From NCBI RefSeq assembly GCF_014200395.1, contig NZ_JACHBS010000001.1, positions 1,364,001 to 1,428,000 of the forward strand: DNA of 64,000 nucleotides, given 5' to 3'. The position numbers and the translations under genes are program-made. Of this stretch, positions 16,637 through 32,413 are shown in pieces (position 1 is the stretch's first letter; each line of letters opens with the position of its first letter). Source of the stretch: Microcella frigidaquae (GTDB lineage Bacteria; Actinomycetota; Actinomycetes; Actinomycetales; Microbacteriaceae). A model generated the notes under the pieces. The model ran no database searches. It had not been told where the DNA came from and was given only the letters and a program-made list of their open reading frames with translations.

Positions 16637-16777
16637 GCGGCGATCGTGCCCCGAGTATAGCGGCGGGGCGGATTCCTCATGCGGGAATCCCCACGGGTCC
16701 GGCGCGTCCATTCGACCGCATTCACCTGTCGACGTCCGACAGAACCCGGGCTCTCGGGCCCCACGGAGGTTAGTTCC

Positions 16778-20272
<3,495 letters not shown>

Positions 20273-20328
20273 GCCGGGCCCCGCACTCGCACATCGCTGA
20301 CGCAAAACACGCAAGAGAAGAGATATCT

Positions 20329-24183
<3,855 letters not shown>

Positions 24184-24214
24184 TATGTGACTGATTCCTG
24201 TCAAGTGGCAGGGG

Positions 24215-24252
24215 AAAGAGCGCCCGGAGTGATCATGCTTCGGGCGCTCTTT
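24215..24252. terminator. IS110-borne hairpin now downstream of rpoC
   Basis: Same perfect 12-bp stem as in copy 1. It begins 31 nt after the rpoC stop and has CTCTTT-like outer ends, so it can end both the rpoBC transcript and the transposase transcript. Confidence 0.65.
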
Positions 24253-24482
24253 CGTGTGGTCGGCGCGGGCGGTGTGGGTGTCGTGCGTGTCGTGGGCGAC
24301 GCGCGGTCAGACTGATATGCGCGGGTTGGTTACCGCAGGACGTGCTGTTCGGCTGGAGCGGTTCCGCTTGTCTAGGATCGAGCGTCGCCTGCCCTTCGGG
24401 CGGGCTGCTCATAGCTGTTCCGCGGGTCGCTCCTCGCGCTGCCGTCACCTGCCGTCTGAACCGACCGGTCAGGGGGCCCAGG
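24253..24482 (-). ncRNA. Candidate guide RNA region of IS110 copy 2
   Basis: Identical to 4075-4304 in reverse complement. It sits between the transposase stop and the hairpin. Assignment as guide RNA rests on position and on short matches to the target core. Confidence 0.4.
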
Positions 24483-25565
24483 TCAGTCGGGCATCACAGC
24501 CAGGGACCAGCACCAGCCGGCGAGCTCGCGGGCGATGGCGACGTTCGCGATCGTGGGCCGCTTCTTGCGTGCGGTGAAGTGCTGCCATTTCTGATGCAGG
24601 CGCCGGTTGCCGTCGTCGCCGCGGGACACGGCGAGGCTGGGCGCGGCAGCCCACCGGGCCTGCATCACCGCTCCGGGCCGATAGGGTTTGCGGTGATGCC
24701 AGGCGGCCTCGACCAGCAGGCGGCGGGCGTGAGTGTTGCCGGTCTTGGTGATCGAGCCTTGCGAGCGTGACTGTCCGGAGGAGTGCTCTGAGGGCACCAG
24801 CCCGACGAACGCGCCGATGCTGGATCCGGTGAAGCGCTCCCAGTTGCCGATCTCGACCGCGAGGCCGAACCCGGTCAAGGTCGAGATCCCGCGCAAGCAC
24901 CCCAGGCGTCGCACCACGGGCGCGTAGTTGCTGGTCGCGGCCATCTGCTCGATGATCGCGTCGAGTCGGTCTTTGCGGGCGCGCACCTGCTGCACTGCTT
25001 CGTAGTCGGCATCGAACGCGGCCTGCAGTCCGGGATGGTCGAACCTTTGCCGGCGCAGCCAGGCATCATGCGCGCCGGTCCACGCCTGCTTGCCGTCATA
25101 GATGATCCCGTGGCGCAACAGCAGCTTCGAGAGCCGATGCCGTGCAGCCATCAGCTCACCCCGATTGTCCTCTCGTGCTCGCACCAGGTCGCGTGCGGTT
25201 TCCTGCTCGATCGTGGGCACGGCAACCGCGACGATCTCTCCCAGTCGCAGCAGTCTTGCCAAATGCATCGCGTCCCTGGCGTCGGTCTTGACTCGCTCCC
25301 CGACCGGGCGCTGCAACTTCGACGGCGCCGCCACGAGGCACTCGATGCCTGCGGCGGTGAACAAGCGGGCCAGAGCGAACCCGGTCGGCCCGGCCTCATA
25401 CGTCACCGCTGCCGGCTGCGGCAGGCTCCGCACCCACTCCAGCACTGCCGCGGGGTCGTAGCCGAAACGGTGACGGATCACTTCCCCAGTGTCCTCGTCG
25501 ATCGCGCATCCCACGACGCTGCGGGCGTGCACGTCCAGACCGACGCTCGTACGCTGGATTCTCAA
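24483..25565 (-). CDS. IS110-family transposase, copy 2
   Basis: 360 residues, identical in translation to the protein at 2992-4074, with the same DEDD-type N-terminal domain (GLDVH, YEAGPTG, KTDARDA) and serine-containing C-terminal domain (SITKTGN). It uses the same TTG start and the same hairpin-covered GGAGG. The identity of two intact copies points to recent transposition or gene conversion. Read-through from rpoBC would be antisense to this gene, so unlike copy 1 it is opposed by strong flanking transcription. Confidence 0.93.
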   Translation of the reverse strand: MRIQRTSVGLDVHARSVVGCAIDEDTGEVIRHRFGYDPAAVLEWVRSLPQPAAVTYEAGPTGFALARLFTAAGIECLVAAPSKLQRPVGERVKTDARDAMHLARLLRLGEIVAVAVPTIEQETARDLVRAREDNRGELMAARHRLSKLLLRHGIIYDGKQAWTGAHDAWLRRQRFDHPGLQAAFDADYEAVQQVRARKDRLDAIIEQMAATSNYAPVVRRLGCLRGISTLTGFGLAVEIGNWERFTGSSIGAFVGLVPSEHSSGQSRSQGSITKTGNTHARRLLVEAAWHHRKPYRPGAVMQARWAAAPSLAVSRGDDGNRRLHQKWQHFTARKKRPTIANVAIARELAGWCWSLAVMPD

Positions 25566-25566
25566 C

Positions 25567-25642
25567 TGGGGCCTCCATTCGCCTGGTGGACAGGCCAGCC
25601 CTCAACGGCTGGCAACCCACGAATACGCGAATCGAGGCCCCA
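25567..25642 (-). promoter_or_regulatory. Inverted repeat covering the transposase ribosome-binding site (copy 2)
   Basis: Mirror image of 2915-2990: a 16-bp stem with one mismatch around a 7-bp hairpin, the transposase GGAGG lying in one arm. Confidence 0.6.
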
Positions 25643-25675
25643 GCCTCAAGAACCAGACCGAAGACCCATATCGTC

Positions 25676-25681
25676 TAGCGT
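25676..25681 (+). promoter_or_regulatory. -10 hexamer of the photolyase gene at the IS110 junction
   Basis: TAGCGT ends 7 nt before ATG 25689, the leaderless pattern seen elsewhere in the window. The IS110 CT core overlaps its first base, so everything further upstream, including any -35 element, is now IS110 sequence (weak -35 candidate only). Confidence 0.45.
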
Positions 25682-25688
25682 GACCCTC

Positions 25689-27053
25689 ATGCCCTCCACC
25701 CCCAGCATCGTGTGGCTGCGCGACGATCTGCGCGTCGCCGACAACCCCGCGCTGAGCGCGGCCGTCGATCGCGGTGGGCCCGTCGTCGTGCTGTATCTGC
25801 TCGACGAGGAGTCGCCGGGAGCCCGCCCGCTCGGCGGCGCGAGCCGCTGGTGGCTGCACGGCAGCCTCGCCGCTCTCGCGGCCGAGCTCGCCGACCGGGG
25901 CGCCCACCTCACGCTGCGACGCGGGGCGGCCGGAACGGTCATCCCGCAGCTCGTCGCCGAGAGCGGCGCGGGCGCCGTCTACTGGAACCGCCGGTATGGG
26001 GCGCTGCGCGAGGTGGATGCGGAGCTGAAGTCGCGCCTGCGCGCCGACGGCCTCGACGTGCAGAGCTTCGGGGCCTCGCTGCTGTTCGAGCCGTGGACCA
26101 TAACCACCGGGGCCGGCGACCCCTACAAGGTCTTCACCCCGTTCTGGCGGGCGTGCCTCGCGGGCGACGACCCGCGCGCGCCCCTACAGCCCCCCGAGCG
26201 CATCGAGGGCCTCGCGGTGGCCAGCGACGACCTGGACACCTGGGCGCTCCTGCCCACCCGCCCCGACTGGGCGGCGGGGCTGCGCGCGGCCTGGACCCCA
26301 GGCGAGCAAGGTGCCCACGCTCGCCTGGAGCACTTCGTCGAGCACGGGCTGCCGCTCTACCACCGGCGCGACGAGCCCGGTATCGAGGCGACCAGCCGGC
26401 TCAGCCCGCACCTGCGCTTCGGCGAGCTGAGCCCGCACCAGGTGTGGGCGCGGCTGCGCGGTCCGCTCGCCCCGGCGGCGATCGCGAACCGGCCGAAGTT
26501 CCTCAGCGAGATCGGCTGGCGCGAGTTCTCGTACAGCATCCTCTTCCATCAGCCGTCGATCGCGACCGAGAACGTGCGCCGCGACTTCGACGCCTTCCCG
26601 TGGCAGGCACCCGATCCCGCCGTGCTCGAGGCCTGGCGGCGAGGCATGACGGGTATCCCGCTCGTCGATGCGGGCATGCGCCAGCTCTGGACCTCCGGCT
26701 GGATGCACAACCGGGTGCGCATGATCGTGGCTTCGCTGCTGACGAAGAACCTGCTCATCGACTGGCGGGTCGGCGAGGCGTGGTTCTGGGACACCCTGGT
26801 CGACGCCGACGAGGCCAGCAATGCGGCCAGCTGGCAGTGGGTCGCGGGGTCGGGGGCGGATGCGGCACCGTACTTCCGCGTCTTCAACCCCGTTCTGCAG
26901 GCCGAGCGGTTCGACCCCGACCAGGCCTACGTGCGGCAGTGGGTGCCCGAGCTCGGAACCGGGGCCTACCCGCGCCCGATCGTCGACCTCGCCGCCTCGC
27001 GCACCGCGGCACTGGCCGCGTACGAGGTCGTGAAGGCGGCGAAGCAGGCCTGA
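25689..27053 (+). CDS. phr: Deoxyribodipyrimidine photolyase (class I cryptochrome/photolyase family)
   Basis: 454 residues. This flavoenzyme uses blue light to split cyclobutane pyrimidine dimers. It begins IVWLRDDLRVADNPAL (N-terminal alpha/beta antenna domain). The FAD domain has TSRLSPHLRFGELSP, GWREFSYSILF, WRRGMTGIPLVDAGMRQL, WMHNRVRMIVASLLTKNLLI and ASNAASWQWVAGSGADAAPY, including the Trp residues of the electron-transfer chain. ATG 25689 is preferred to GTG 25680 because of the TAGCGT spacing. It follows IS110 copy 2 directly, so its expression may have been changed by the insertion. Confidence 0.94.
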   Translation: MPSTPSIVWLRDDLRVADNPALSAAVDRGGPVVVLYLLDEESPGARPLGGASRWWLHGSLAALAAELADRGAHLTLRRGAAGTVIPQLVAESGAGAVYWNRRYGALREVDAELKSRLRADGLDVQSFGASLLFEPWTITTGAGDPYKVFTPFWRACLAGDDPRAPLQPPERIEGLAVASDDLDTWALLPTRPDWAAGLRAAWTPGEQGAHARLEHFVEHGLPLYHRRDEPGIEATSRLSPHLRFGELSPHQVWARLRGPLAPAAIANRPKFLSEIGWREFSYSILFHQPSIATENVRRDFDAFPWQAPDPAVLEAWRRGMTGIPLVDAGMRQLWTSGWMHNRVRMIVASLLTKNLLIDWRVGEAWFWDTLVDADEASNAASWQWVAGSGADAAPYFRVFNPVLQAERFDPDQAYVRQWVPELGTGAYPRPIVDLAASRTAALAAYEVVKAAKQA

Positions 27054-27219
27054 GCCGGGCGGGGGGGCCGCGCCACAAGGCCCCGGAAGATGAGAGTCCT
27101 CTCACGGAAGCCTCCTGCTGGTCTCATGCGCGCTCGGCACGATGAAGGCAACACGGAGGACGGATCCGCATCCGGCCCCTCCCCCACAGCCACCAGAACC
27201 ATCGGAAAGGATCACCCTC

Positions 27220-27591
27220 ATGGACGCGAAGAACTGGATCGCCATCGGAGCCGCCGGAGCCCTCGGCCTCGGCGTCGTCGCGGCGGGTGCCGTCAGCACC
27301 GCCAACGCCATCCCGCTGGTCGCCGGCACCACCAACATCGAGGTGCCCGGCATCACCGTGCCCGGTGACGACACCAAGGCGACGGTGCCGCTCGACTTCA
27401 CGGTCACGAGCGACAGCATCGTGACCCCGGAGCCCAGCTCCAGCGCCAGCCCCAGCCCGATCACCCCCGCGACCCCGGTCACCGTCGCCTCGGCCGTGAG
27501 CCCGGTGTCGCCCGTGACGCCCCCGACCCCGGCCTCGCCGGTCTCGCCCGCCTCGGTGCCGTCGCCCGTGAGCCCCGCCTCGAACGACTGA
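27220..27591 (+). CDS. Small secreted Ser/Pro/Val-rich protein
   Basis: 123 residues from ATG 27220, preceded by GGAAAGG. MDAKNWIAIGAAGALGLG then VVAAGAVSTANA forms a signal peptide or N-terminal anchor. The middle has VPGITVPGDDTKATVPLDF. The last 60 residues are a low-complexity run of Pro, Ser, Thr and Val (PVSPVTPPTPASPVSPAS). There is no sortase motif and no known domain. Likely exported; function unknown. Confidence 0.65.
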   Translation: MDAKNWIAIGAAGALGLGVVAAGAVSTANAIPLVAGTTNIEVPGITVPGDDTKATVPLDFTVTSDSIVTPEPSSSASPSPITPATPVTVASAVSPVSPVTPPTPASPVSPASVPSPVSPASND

Positions 27592-27639
27592 CGCACCCGG
27601 TCGGCCTCGTCAGGGGGGTGGCCGACCGAGAAGCCGGAA

Positions 27640-27674
27640 CGGCCCGCGACCGCTGCTGACAGCGTCGCGGGCCG
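27640..27674. terminator. Terminator-like hairpin after the small secreted gene
   Basis: CGGCCCGCGAC (27640-27650) pairs perfectly with 27664-27674 around a 13-nt loop. No clear T-run follows. Confidence 0.55.
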
Positions 27675-27740
27675 CTCACGTTCGCGGGGCGGGCAGCCGC
27701 GCGTGCGGCTCCGGCCCCCGAGTGTGCGATGCTCGCACTC

Positions 27741-28637
27741 GTGCCCCCCACGCCCCCGGAGCCCACCCGCGCGGGGCCCGTGAACCCCGTGCTGCTCGCC
27801 GTCCTGGCGATCCTCAGCGTGCAGTTCGGCAACGCCCTCGCCGGCACCCTCTTCGCGCAGGCCGGTCCGCTCGGCGCCGCCGCGCTGCGTCTGGTGCTGG
27901 CGGCGGTGATCCTGCTCGCGGTCATCCGCCCCCGCGTGGCCGGGTGGGACCGTCGCACCTGGTTCGGGGTCGGGATGCTCGGCCTCGGCCTCGGCGGCAT
28001 GAACGTGCTCATCTACCTCGCGATCGCGAGCATCCCGATCGGCGTGGCCGTGACGATCGAGCTGCTCGGCCCGCTCGCCGTCGCGGTCGCCGGCACGCGA
28101 CGGGCGCGCGACCTGCTGTGGGTGGCTCTCGCCGGCGCCGGCGTCCTGCTCCTCGGGCTCGAGCGCTCCGACGGCGGGCTGGCCCTGGTGGGCGTGCTCG
28201 CCGCGGCGGGCGCCGCCGCATTCTGGGCGCTCTACATCGTGGCGTCGGCGCGGCTCGGGCCGCGCGCTCGCGGGGTCGACGCGCTCGCCGTCGCCATGGT
28301 CGTCGCCGCCCTCATCGTGGCGCCGCTCGGCGCGGCACCGGCAACGACCGCCGTCGCCGCGGTCCCCTGGCTGCTGCTCGCCTTCATCGGCATCGCCATC
28401 ATGACCTCGGTCGTGCCCTACGTGCTCGAGTTCATCGCCCTGAAGTCGATGCCGACGCGCGTCTTCGGGGTGCTATCGAGCCTCGGGCCGGCGGTGGCCG
28501 CGCTTGCGGGGCTGCTCGTCCTCGGCCAGCTGCTCTCGCCCGTGCAGCTGATCGCCATCGCGGCCGTGATCGCGGCCAGCGTCGGAGCGGTGCTCAGCGG
28601 TCGGCGGCCCCCGGCGGTCGCCCGCCCGCCTGCATGA
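27741..28637 (+). CDS. EamA/RhtA-like drug-metabolite (DMT) family exporter
   Basis: About 298 residues with ten predicted membrane helices in two EamA repeats. The first starts LLAVLAILSVQFGNALAGTL; the second follows GVLAAAGAAAFWALYIV. The pattern is close to RhtA-type threonine/homoserine exporters (LGLGLGGMNVLIYLAI, IPIGVAVTIELLGPLAVA). Substrate cannot be told. GTG 27741 is chosen because GATGCT lies 7 nt upstream; ATG 27729 is possible. It overlaps the convergent kinase gene by 44 bp. Confidence 0.85.
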   Translation: MPPTPPEPTRAGPVNPVLLAVLAILSVQFGNALAGTLFAQAGPLGAAALRLVLAAVILLAVIRPRVAGWDRRTWFGVGMLGLGLGGMNVLIYLAIASIPIGVAVTIELLGPLAVAVAGTRRARDLLWVALAGAGVLLLGLERSDGGLALVGVLAAAGAAAFWALYIVASARLGPRARGVDALAVAMVVAALIVAPLGAAPATTAVAAVPWLLLAFIGIAIMTSVVPYVLEFIALKSMPTRVFGVLSSLGPAVAALAGLLVLGQLLSPVQLIAIAAVIAASVGAVLSGRRPPAVARPPA

Positions 28638-29493
28638 CGGCGACACCCGCGCAGCGCACGCCGGCGCCCGCCGCGTCGACCAGCGTCGAGCCGCGCAGCA
28701 GGGCGTCGATCAACCCGGCGGTGAAGGCGTCTCCGGCGCCGGTCGGATCGACCGCGCGCTGCGCCGCGACCGGCACCTCGACAACCGCATCACCGCGGCG
28801 GGCGACGAGCACCGAATCTCGCCCGCCGGTGAGCACGACGGCCAGGCAGTACTCGAGCAGGGCATCCACGACCGCCGCGCGATCGTCGCACCCCGACAGC
28901 AGGCGTCCCTCGTCGAGGTTCGGCAGCAGCACGTCGATGTGCGAGAGCGCCTGGCGGAACCGCTCGACCCCGTAGTCCGCGATGAAGCCGGTCGAGCCCG
29001 GGTCGAAGGTCACCGTCGCTCCTGCCGCCCGCGCTCGGGCGGTGAGCGCGGCGAGGTCATCGAGCGAGAAGGCGTCGAAGAGGCTGTAGCCGGTGAGGTG
29101 CAGCACGCCCGCTCCCCGCAGCAGCGCATCATCGATGGCGCCCGCATCGAGACCCGCGTTCGCGCCGCGGTCGGTGAGCATCGTCCGGGTCTCCTCGCCG
29201 ACGACGATCACGATGGTGCCCGTGGGGCGGTGGGCGTCGGCCTGCAGATGCGGCGTCGCGCCGAGCGCGCGGAAGACCGCCGCGTGACGCTCGACATCGC
29301 CCGCGGCGACCCGGCCCACCACGTCGACCGGGGTGCCCAGCCAGGCGAGCCACGCGGCCGTGTTGCCCGCACTGCCGCCCGGATGCCGCGTGATGCTCGC
29401 CGTCGTGTCGGTGTCGGGCCGGATCGGCCCCTCGGGCACGACGATGATGTCGTCGATCACGTCGCCGACCACCAGGGCGCGACGACCGATCAC
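28594..29493 (-). CDS. psuK: PfkB-family sugar kinase, probable pseudouridine kinase
   Basis: 299 residues. The ribokinase fold shows HPGGSAGNTAAWLAWLG (substrate lid), VTFDPGSTGFIADYG and the C-terminal signature DPTGAGDAFTAGLIDALL with the catalytic Asp. Specificity is inferred from position: it lies 46 bp downstream of psuG on the same strand, matching the known pairing in which PsuK phosphorylates pseudouridine and PsuG cleaves the product. Sequence alone would only give PfkB-family kinase. Confidence 0.78.
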   Translation of the reverse strand: MIGRRALVVGDVIDDIIVVPEGPIRPDTDTTASITRHPGGSAGNTAAWLAWLGTPVDVVGRVAAGDVERHAAVFRALGATPHLQADAHRPTGTIVIVVGEETRTMLTDRGANAGLDAGAIDDALLRGAGVLHLTGYSLFDAFSLDDLAALTARARAAGATVTFDPGSTGFIADYGVERFRQALSHIDVLLPNLDEGRLLSGCDDRAAVVDALLEYCLAVVLTGGRDSVLVARRGDAVVEVPVAAQRAVDPTGAGDAFTAGLIDALLRGSTLVDAAGAGVRCAGVAVMQAGGRPPGAADR

Positions 29494-29539
29494 GGCGCCG
29501 GCTCCGTCAGACCCCGACCGCCGACACCGCGCATCGGGG

Positions 29540-30457
29540 TCAGGCCCGCGCCGCGCGGGCGGCCCACGCGGTGGCGATGCGGCCGGCCACGGTGACGTTG
29601 TTGCGCGCGAGGTCGAGGTTCACCTCGAGGCTGCGGCCATCGCTGAGCTCGACGATGCGGCCGAGCAGGAACGGCGTGACCGCCTTGCCGCGGATGCCCT
29701 GGGCCTCGGCCTCGGCGAACGCGGTCGCCAGCACGCGGTCGTGCTCGTCGCGCTGCCACGCCTTCTCGGCCGGGATCGGATTCGCCACCACGATGCCCTG
29801 CGTGTGACCGAGCGCGTCGTGCGCGGCCATGACGTCGGCGACCTGCTCCGGGCTGTCGACCGCCCAGTCGAGGGTGAAGTCGCTCTCGCGCAGCCAGAAA
29901 CTCGGGAAGATCGTCGTGCCGAGGCCGACCACCGGCACCGAGTAGGTCTCGAGGCGCTCGAGGGTCGCCGCGATGTCGAGCACGCTCTTCACGCCCGCCG
30001 ACACGACCGTGATCGGGGTGACGGCCAGCGTCGAGAGGTCGGCCGACTCGTCGAAGGTCTCGCTCGCACCGCGGTGCACGCCGCCGAGGCCGCCGGTCGC
30101 GAAGACCCGGATGCCCGCCTTGGCCGCGAGATGCGCGGTGGCCGCGACCGTGGTCGCGCCGCTCGCCGCGCGGGCCGCGAGGATCGGCAGGTCGCGCACG
30201 CTCGCCTTCGCGAGGTCCTCCTCCGCGATGCGGCGCACACCCTCGTCGTCGAGCCCGACGTGGGCGACGCCGTCCAGCACGGCGATCGTGGCGGGGGTGA
30301 CCCCCTGGTCGCGCAGGATCGCCTCGAACTCGCGCGCGGCCTCGAGGTTGCGCGGCCGGGGCAGCCCGTGGCTGATGATCGTGGACTCGAGAGCGACGAC
30401 GGGGCGGGCATCCGCGAGGGCGGAGGCGACCTCGTCGGAGAGGTGCAGAATGGTCAC
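29540..30457 (-). CDS. psuG: Pseudouridine-5'-phosphate glycosidase
   Basis: 305 residues. It splits the C-C glycosidic bond of pseudouridine 5'-phosphate to give uracil and ribose 5-phosphate. Family signatures visible include VVALESTIISHGLPRPRN, FATGGLGGVHRGA, SAGVKSVLDIAATLERLET, VGLGTTIFPSFW and GKAVTPFLL. Start GTG 30457 has TAGCCT (30464-30469) 6 nt upstream, so it is probably leaderless. With psuK it makes a two-gene salvage or degradation operon for modified nucleoside from RNA turnover. Confidence 0.95.
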   Translation of the reverse strand: MTILHLSDEVASALADARPVVALESTIISHGLPRPRNLEAAREFEAILRDQGVTPATIAVLDGVAHVGLDDEGVRRIAEEDLAKASVRDLPILAARAASGATTVAATAHLAAKAGIRVFATGGLGGVHRGASETFDESADLSTLAVTPITVVSAGVKSVLDIAATLERLETYSVPVVGLGTTIFPSFWLRESDFTLDWAVDSPEQVADVMAAHDALGHTQGIVVANPIPAEKAWQRDEHDRVLATAFAEAEAQGIRGKAVTPFLLGRIVELSDGRSLEVNLDLARNNVTVAGRIATAWAARAARA

Positions 30458-30544
30458 CGAGCCAGGCTAGCGCCCGCACGGTGCCGCCGCGGTGCGCCGA
30501 TGCGCGCCCGGAGGGAGCACACCGCTCGGGCCCGGGAACGACGA

Positions 30545-30569
30545 AGCCCCCCGTCGGAGACGGGGGGCT
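30545..30569 (-). terminator. Terminator-like hairpin after tRNA-Arg
   Basis: AGCCCCCCGT pairs with ACGGGGGGCT around a short loop, 6 nt past the tRNA 3' end on the minus strand. Confidence 0.6.
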
Positions 30570-30574
30570 GATCG

Positions 30575-30647
30575 CGCGCCCGAAGGGACTCGAACCCCTA
30601 ACCTTCTGATCCGTAGTCAGATGCTCTATCCATTGAGCTACGGGCGC
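30575..30647 (-). tRNA. tRNA-Arg (anticodon ACG)
   Basis: On the minus strand, acceptor GCGCCCG pairs with CGGGCGC. The anticodon arm CTGACTACGGATCAG gives ACG, and the T-arm reads GGGGTTCGAGTCCC. About 73 nt; CCA is not encoded. Confidence 0.95.
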
Positions 30648-30703
30648 ATGCTCGCCGAGGCGAACCGGATAAGCCTACCAGCAGCGCTGTGCGGCTCTTT
30701 CCG

Positions 30704-30793
30704 CGGAGACGGAGGGATTTGAACCCTCGGACCCCTAAACGGGGTCTCCACCTTAGCAGGGTGGTGCACTCGACCGGACTATGCGACGTCTCC
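30704..30793 (-). tRNA. tRNA-Ser (anticodon GCT)
   Basis: About 90 nt with the long variable arm of serine tRNAs. Acceptor GGAGACG/CGTCTCC, anticodon loop CTGCTAA and T-arm GAGGGTTCAAATCCCTC are all visible on the minus strand. Confidence 0.95.
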
Positions 30794-30868
30794 TGATGCG
30801 CGCTCCACTATACCGGCAGCAGCCGGGGCGCGGGCACGCGCGATCCAGCCCCCCAGGGAGGGCGGTTC

Positions 30869-32179
30869 CTAGTTGTTCGCGCGAGAGCAGGTGAAGTCGG
30901 CGGCGGTCTGACCCTGGAGGCCCGACACCTTGTCGGGCTCCTCAGTCGGCCCGACGGGCGGCACCGTGGGCTCAGCCGTCGGCTCGGGCTCGACCTTGCC
31001 GTTCTTCGGCGGCCGCGGCTCCTCGGTGGGCGTCGCCTCCGGCGTCGGCTCCGCCGAGGGAGCGTTCGGGTTCAGGTTCGACCCGACGCCCGTGCTGTCG
31101 CCGTCGAGCGTGAACGGCTTGCCGGCCTTGATGCGGTCGAAGATCGCCGCGGCCTGGTCGCGCAGCGGCTCCACCTTGCCGAGGTAGGGCGGGGCCTGGC
31201 CGTAGCGCGTCGGGTACTGCACGAAGACGATGTTCTCCGTCGGGATGTCGCGGAGGGCCTGGGCCATCGACACCATCGCGTCCGGGGTGAGCGTACGGGA
31301 GAGCTGCATCGACGAACTGGCGACCTGCGCGAGTCCGTACAGCTTCGTGAAGTCGGTCAGCACGCCCTCGTTCTGCACCTTGCGGATGAGCGACGAGAGG
31401 TAGACCTGCTGCGAGCTGATACGGCCGAGGTCGCTGCCGTCACCGACGCCGTAGCGCGTGCGAAGGAACGCGAGCGCCTGGTAGCCCTCGACGGTGTAGT
31501 TGCCCGCCGCGGGGAACTTGAGGCCGGTGAGACGGTCGTTGATCGGGCCGTCGACGCAGACCTCGACGCCACCGACCGCCGACGACATGCGAGCGACCCC
31601 GGTGAACGAGATGGTGCCGGCGTACGGGATCGTCAGCCCGGTGAGGGCCTCGACGGTGAGGACGACGCAGCCCAGGCCTCCGTAGGAGTAGGCGACGTTG
31701 ATGGGCTGCGCTGACATGGCGAACGAGCTCGTGCCATCGGGGCGCGGGCACGACGGGATCGGCACGACGAGGTCGCGCGGGAAGCTGATGGCGACAGCCG
31801 ACTGCTTGTCCTCCGCCACGTGGACGAGGATGTTCACGTCGTTGAGCACCGATCCACCGCGATCGGCCGCGTCGCCCTGCTTGCCGTCGTTGTCGATGCC
31901 GACGAGCATGACGTTGAAGCCGCCCTCCCACTCACCGATGGTGGGGATGACGCGCTCCTCCTGACCCTCGGCCACGGCGAGGTCGACGTAGTCGATGTTC
32001 GCGTTGAGCTGGGCGACGGCGATCGCGCCGACCGAGACGGTGCTCACCATGACCACCGCGAGAGCGGCGGCGACGGTCGTCAGGATCGTCGTGATGGCGC
32101 GCGAACGGCGCTGCCGACCGTGACGGACGGCCGCCGTCGGAAGCGAGCGCGTCGCGCGATCGCGGACCGGCTCCGACAT
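30869..32179 (-). CDS. LytR-CpsA-Psr (LCP) family cell-wall ligase
   Basis: 436 residues. A basic cytoplasmic N-terminus (RHGRQRRSR) is followed by one membrane helix (TTILTTVAAALAVVMVSTVSV) and an extracellular LCP domain with DVNILVHV, AISFPRDLVVPIP and LAFLRTRYGVGDGSDLGRIS, holding the Arg and Asp residues that bind pyrophosphate and polyprenyl substrate. The Pro/Glu/Thr-rich tail ends with a single Cys. LCP proteins attach secondary polymers to peptidoglycan; in actinomycetes these are wall glycans or teichoic-like polymers. It lies between two serine tRNA genes on the same strand. Confidence 0.92.
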   Translation of the reverse strand: MSEPVRDRATRSLPTAAVRHGRQRRSRAITTILTTVAAALAVVMVSTVSVGAIAVAQLNANIDYVDLAVAEGQEERVIPTIGEWEGGFNVMLVGIDNDGKQGDAADRGGSVLNDVNILVHVAEDKQSAVAISFPRDLVVPIPSCPRPDGTSSFAMSAQPINVAYSYGGLGCVVLTVEALTGLTIPYAGTISFTGVARMSSAVGGVEVCVDGPINDRLTGLKFPAAGNYTVEGYQALAFLRTRYGVGDGSDLGRISSQQVYLSSLIRKVQNEGVLTDFTKLYGLAQVASSSMQLSRTLTPDAMVSMAQALRDIPTENIVFVQYPTRYGQAPPYLGKVEPLRDQAAAIFDRIKAGKPFTLDGDSTGVGSNLNPNAPSAEPTPEATPTEEPRPPKNGKVEPEPTAEPTVPPVGPTEEPDKVSGLQGQTAADFTCSRANN

Positions 32180-32210
32180 GGGTACCCCCTCAACATCGGG
32201 TGGTCACGAG

Positions 32211-32295
32211 CGGAGGGCGTGGGATTCGAACCCACGAGACATTGCTGCCCACCAGTTTTCAAGACTGGCTCCATCGGCCGCTCGGACAGCCCTCC
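32211..32295 (-). tRNA. tRNA-Ser (anticodon TGA)
   Basis: About 85 nt on the minus strand. Acceptor GGAGGGC/GCCCTCC, anticodon arm CCAGTCTTGAAAACTGG giving TGA, long variable arm and T-arm GTGGGTTCGAATCCCAC. Confidence 0.95.
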
Positions 32296-32413
32296 TTGGA
32301 CATCAGTCCTCCAGTCTAGCCGACGAGGCCTCACCGAGTCCGGATGGGGCGACTATGCGTTGCCCAAGAAGCCCCGATGGGCATCCGACAGGGCCGCACT
32401 CCCGAGCATCCGG

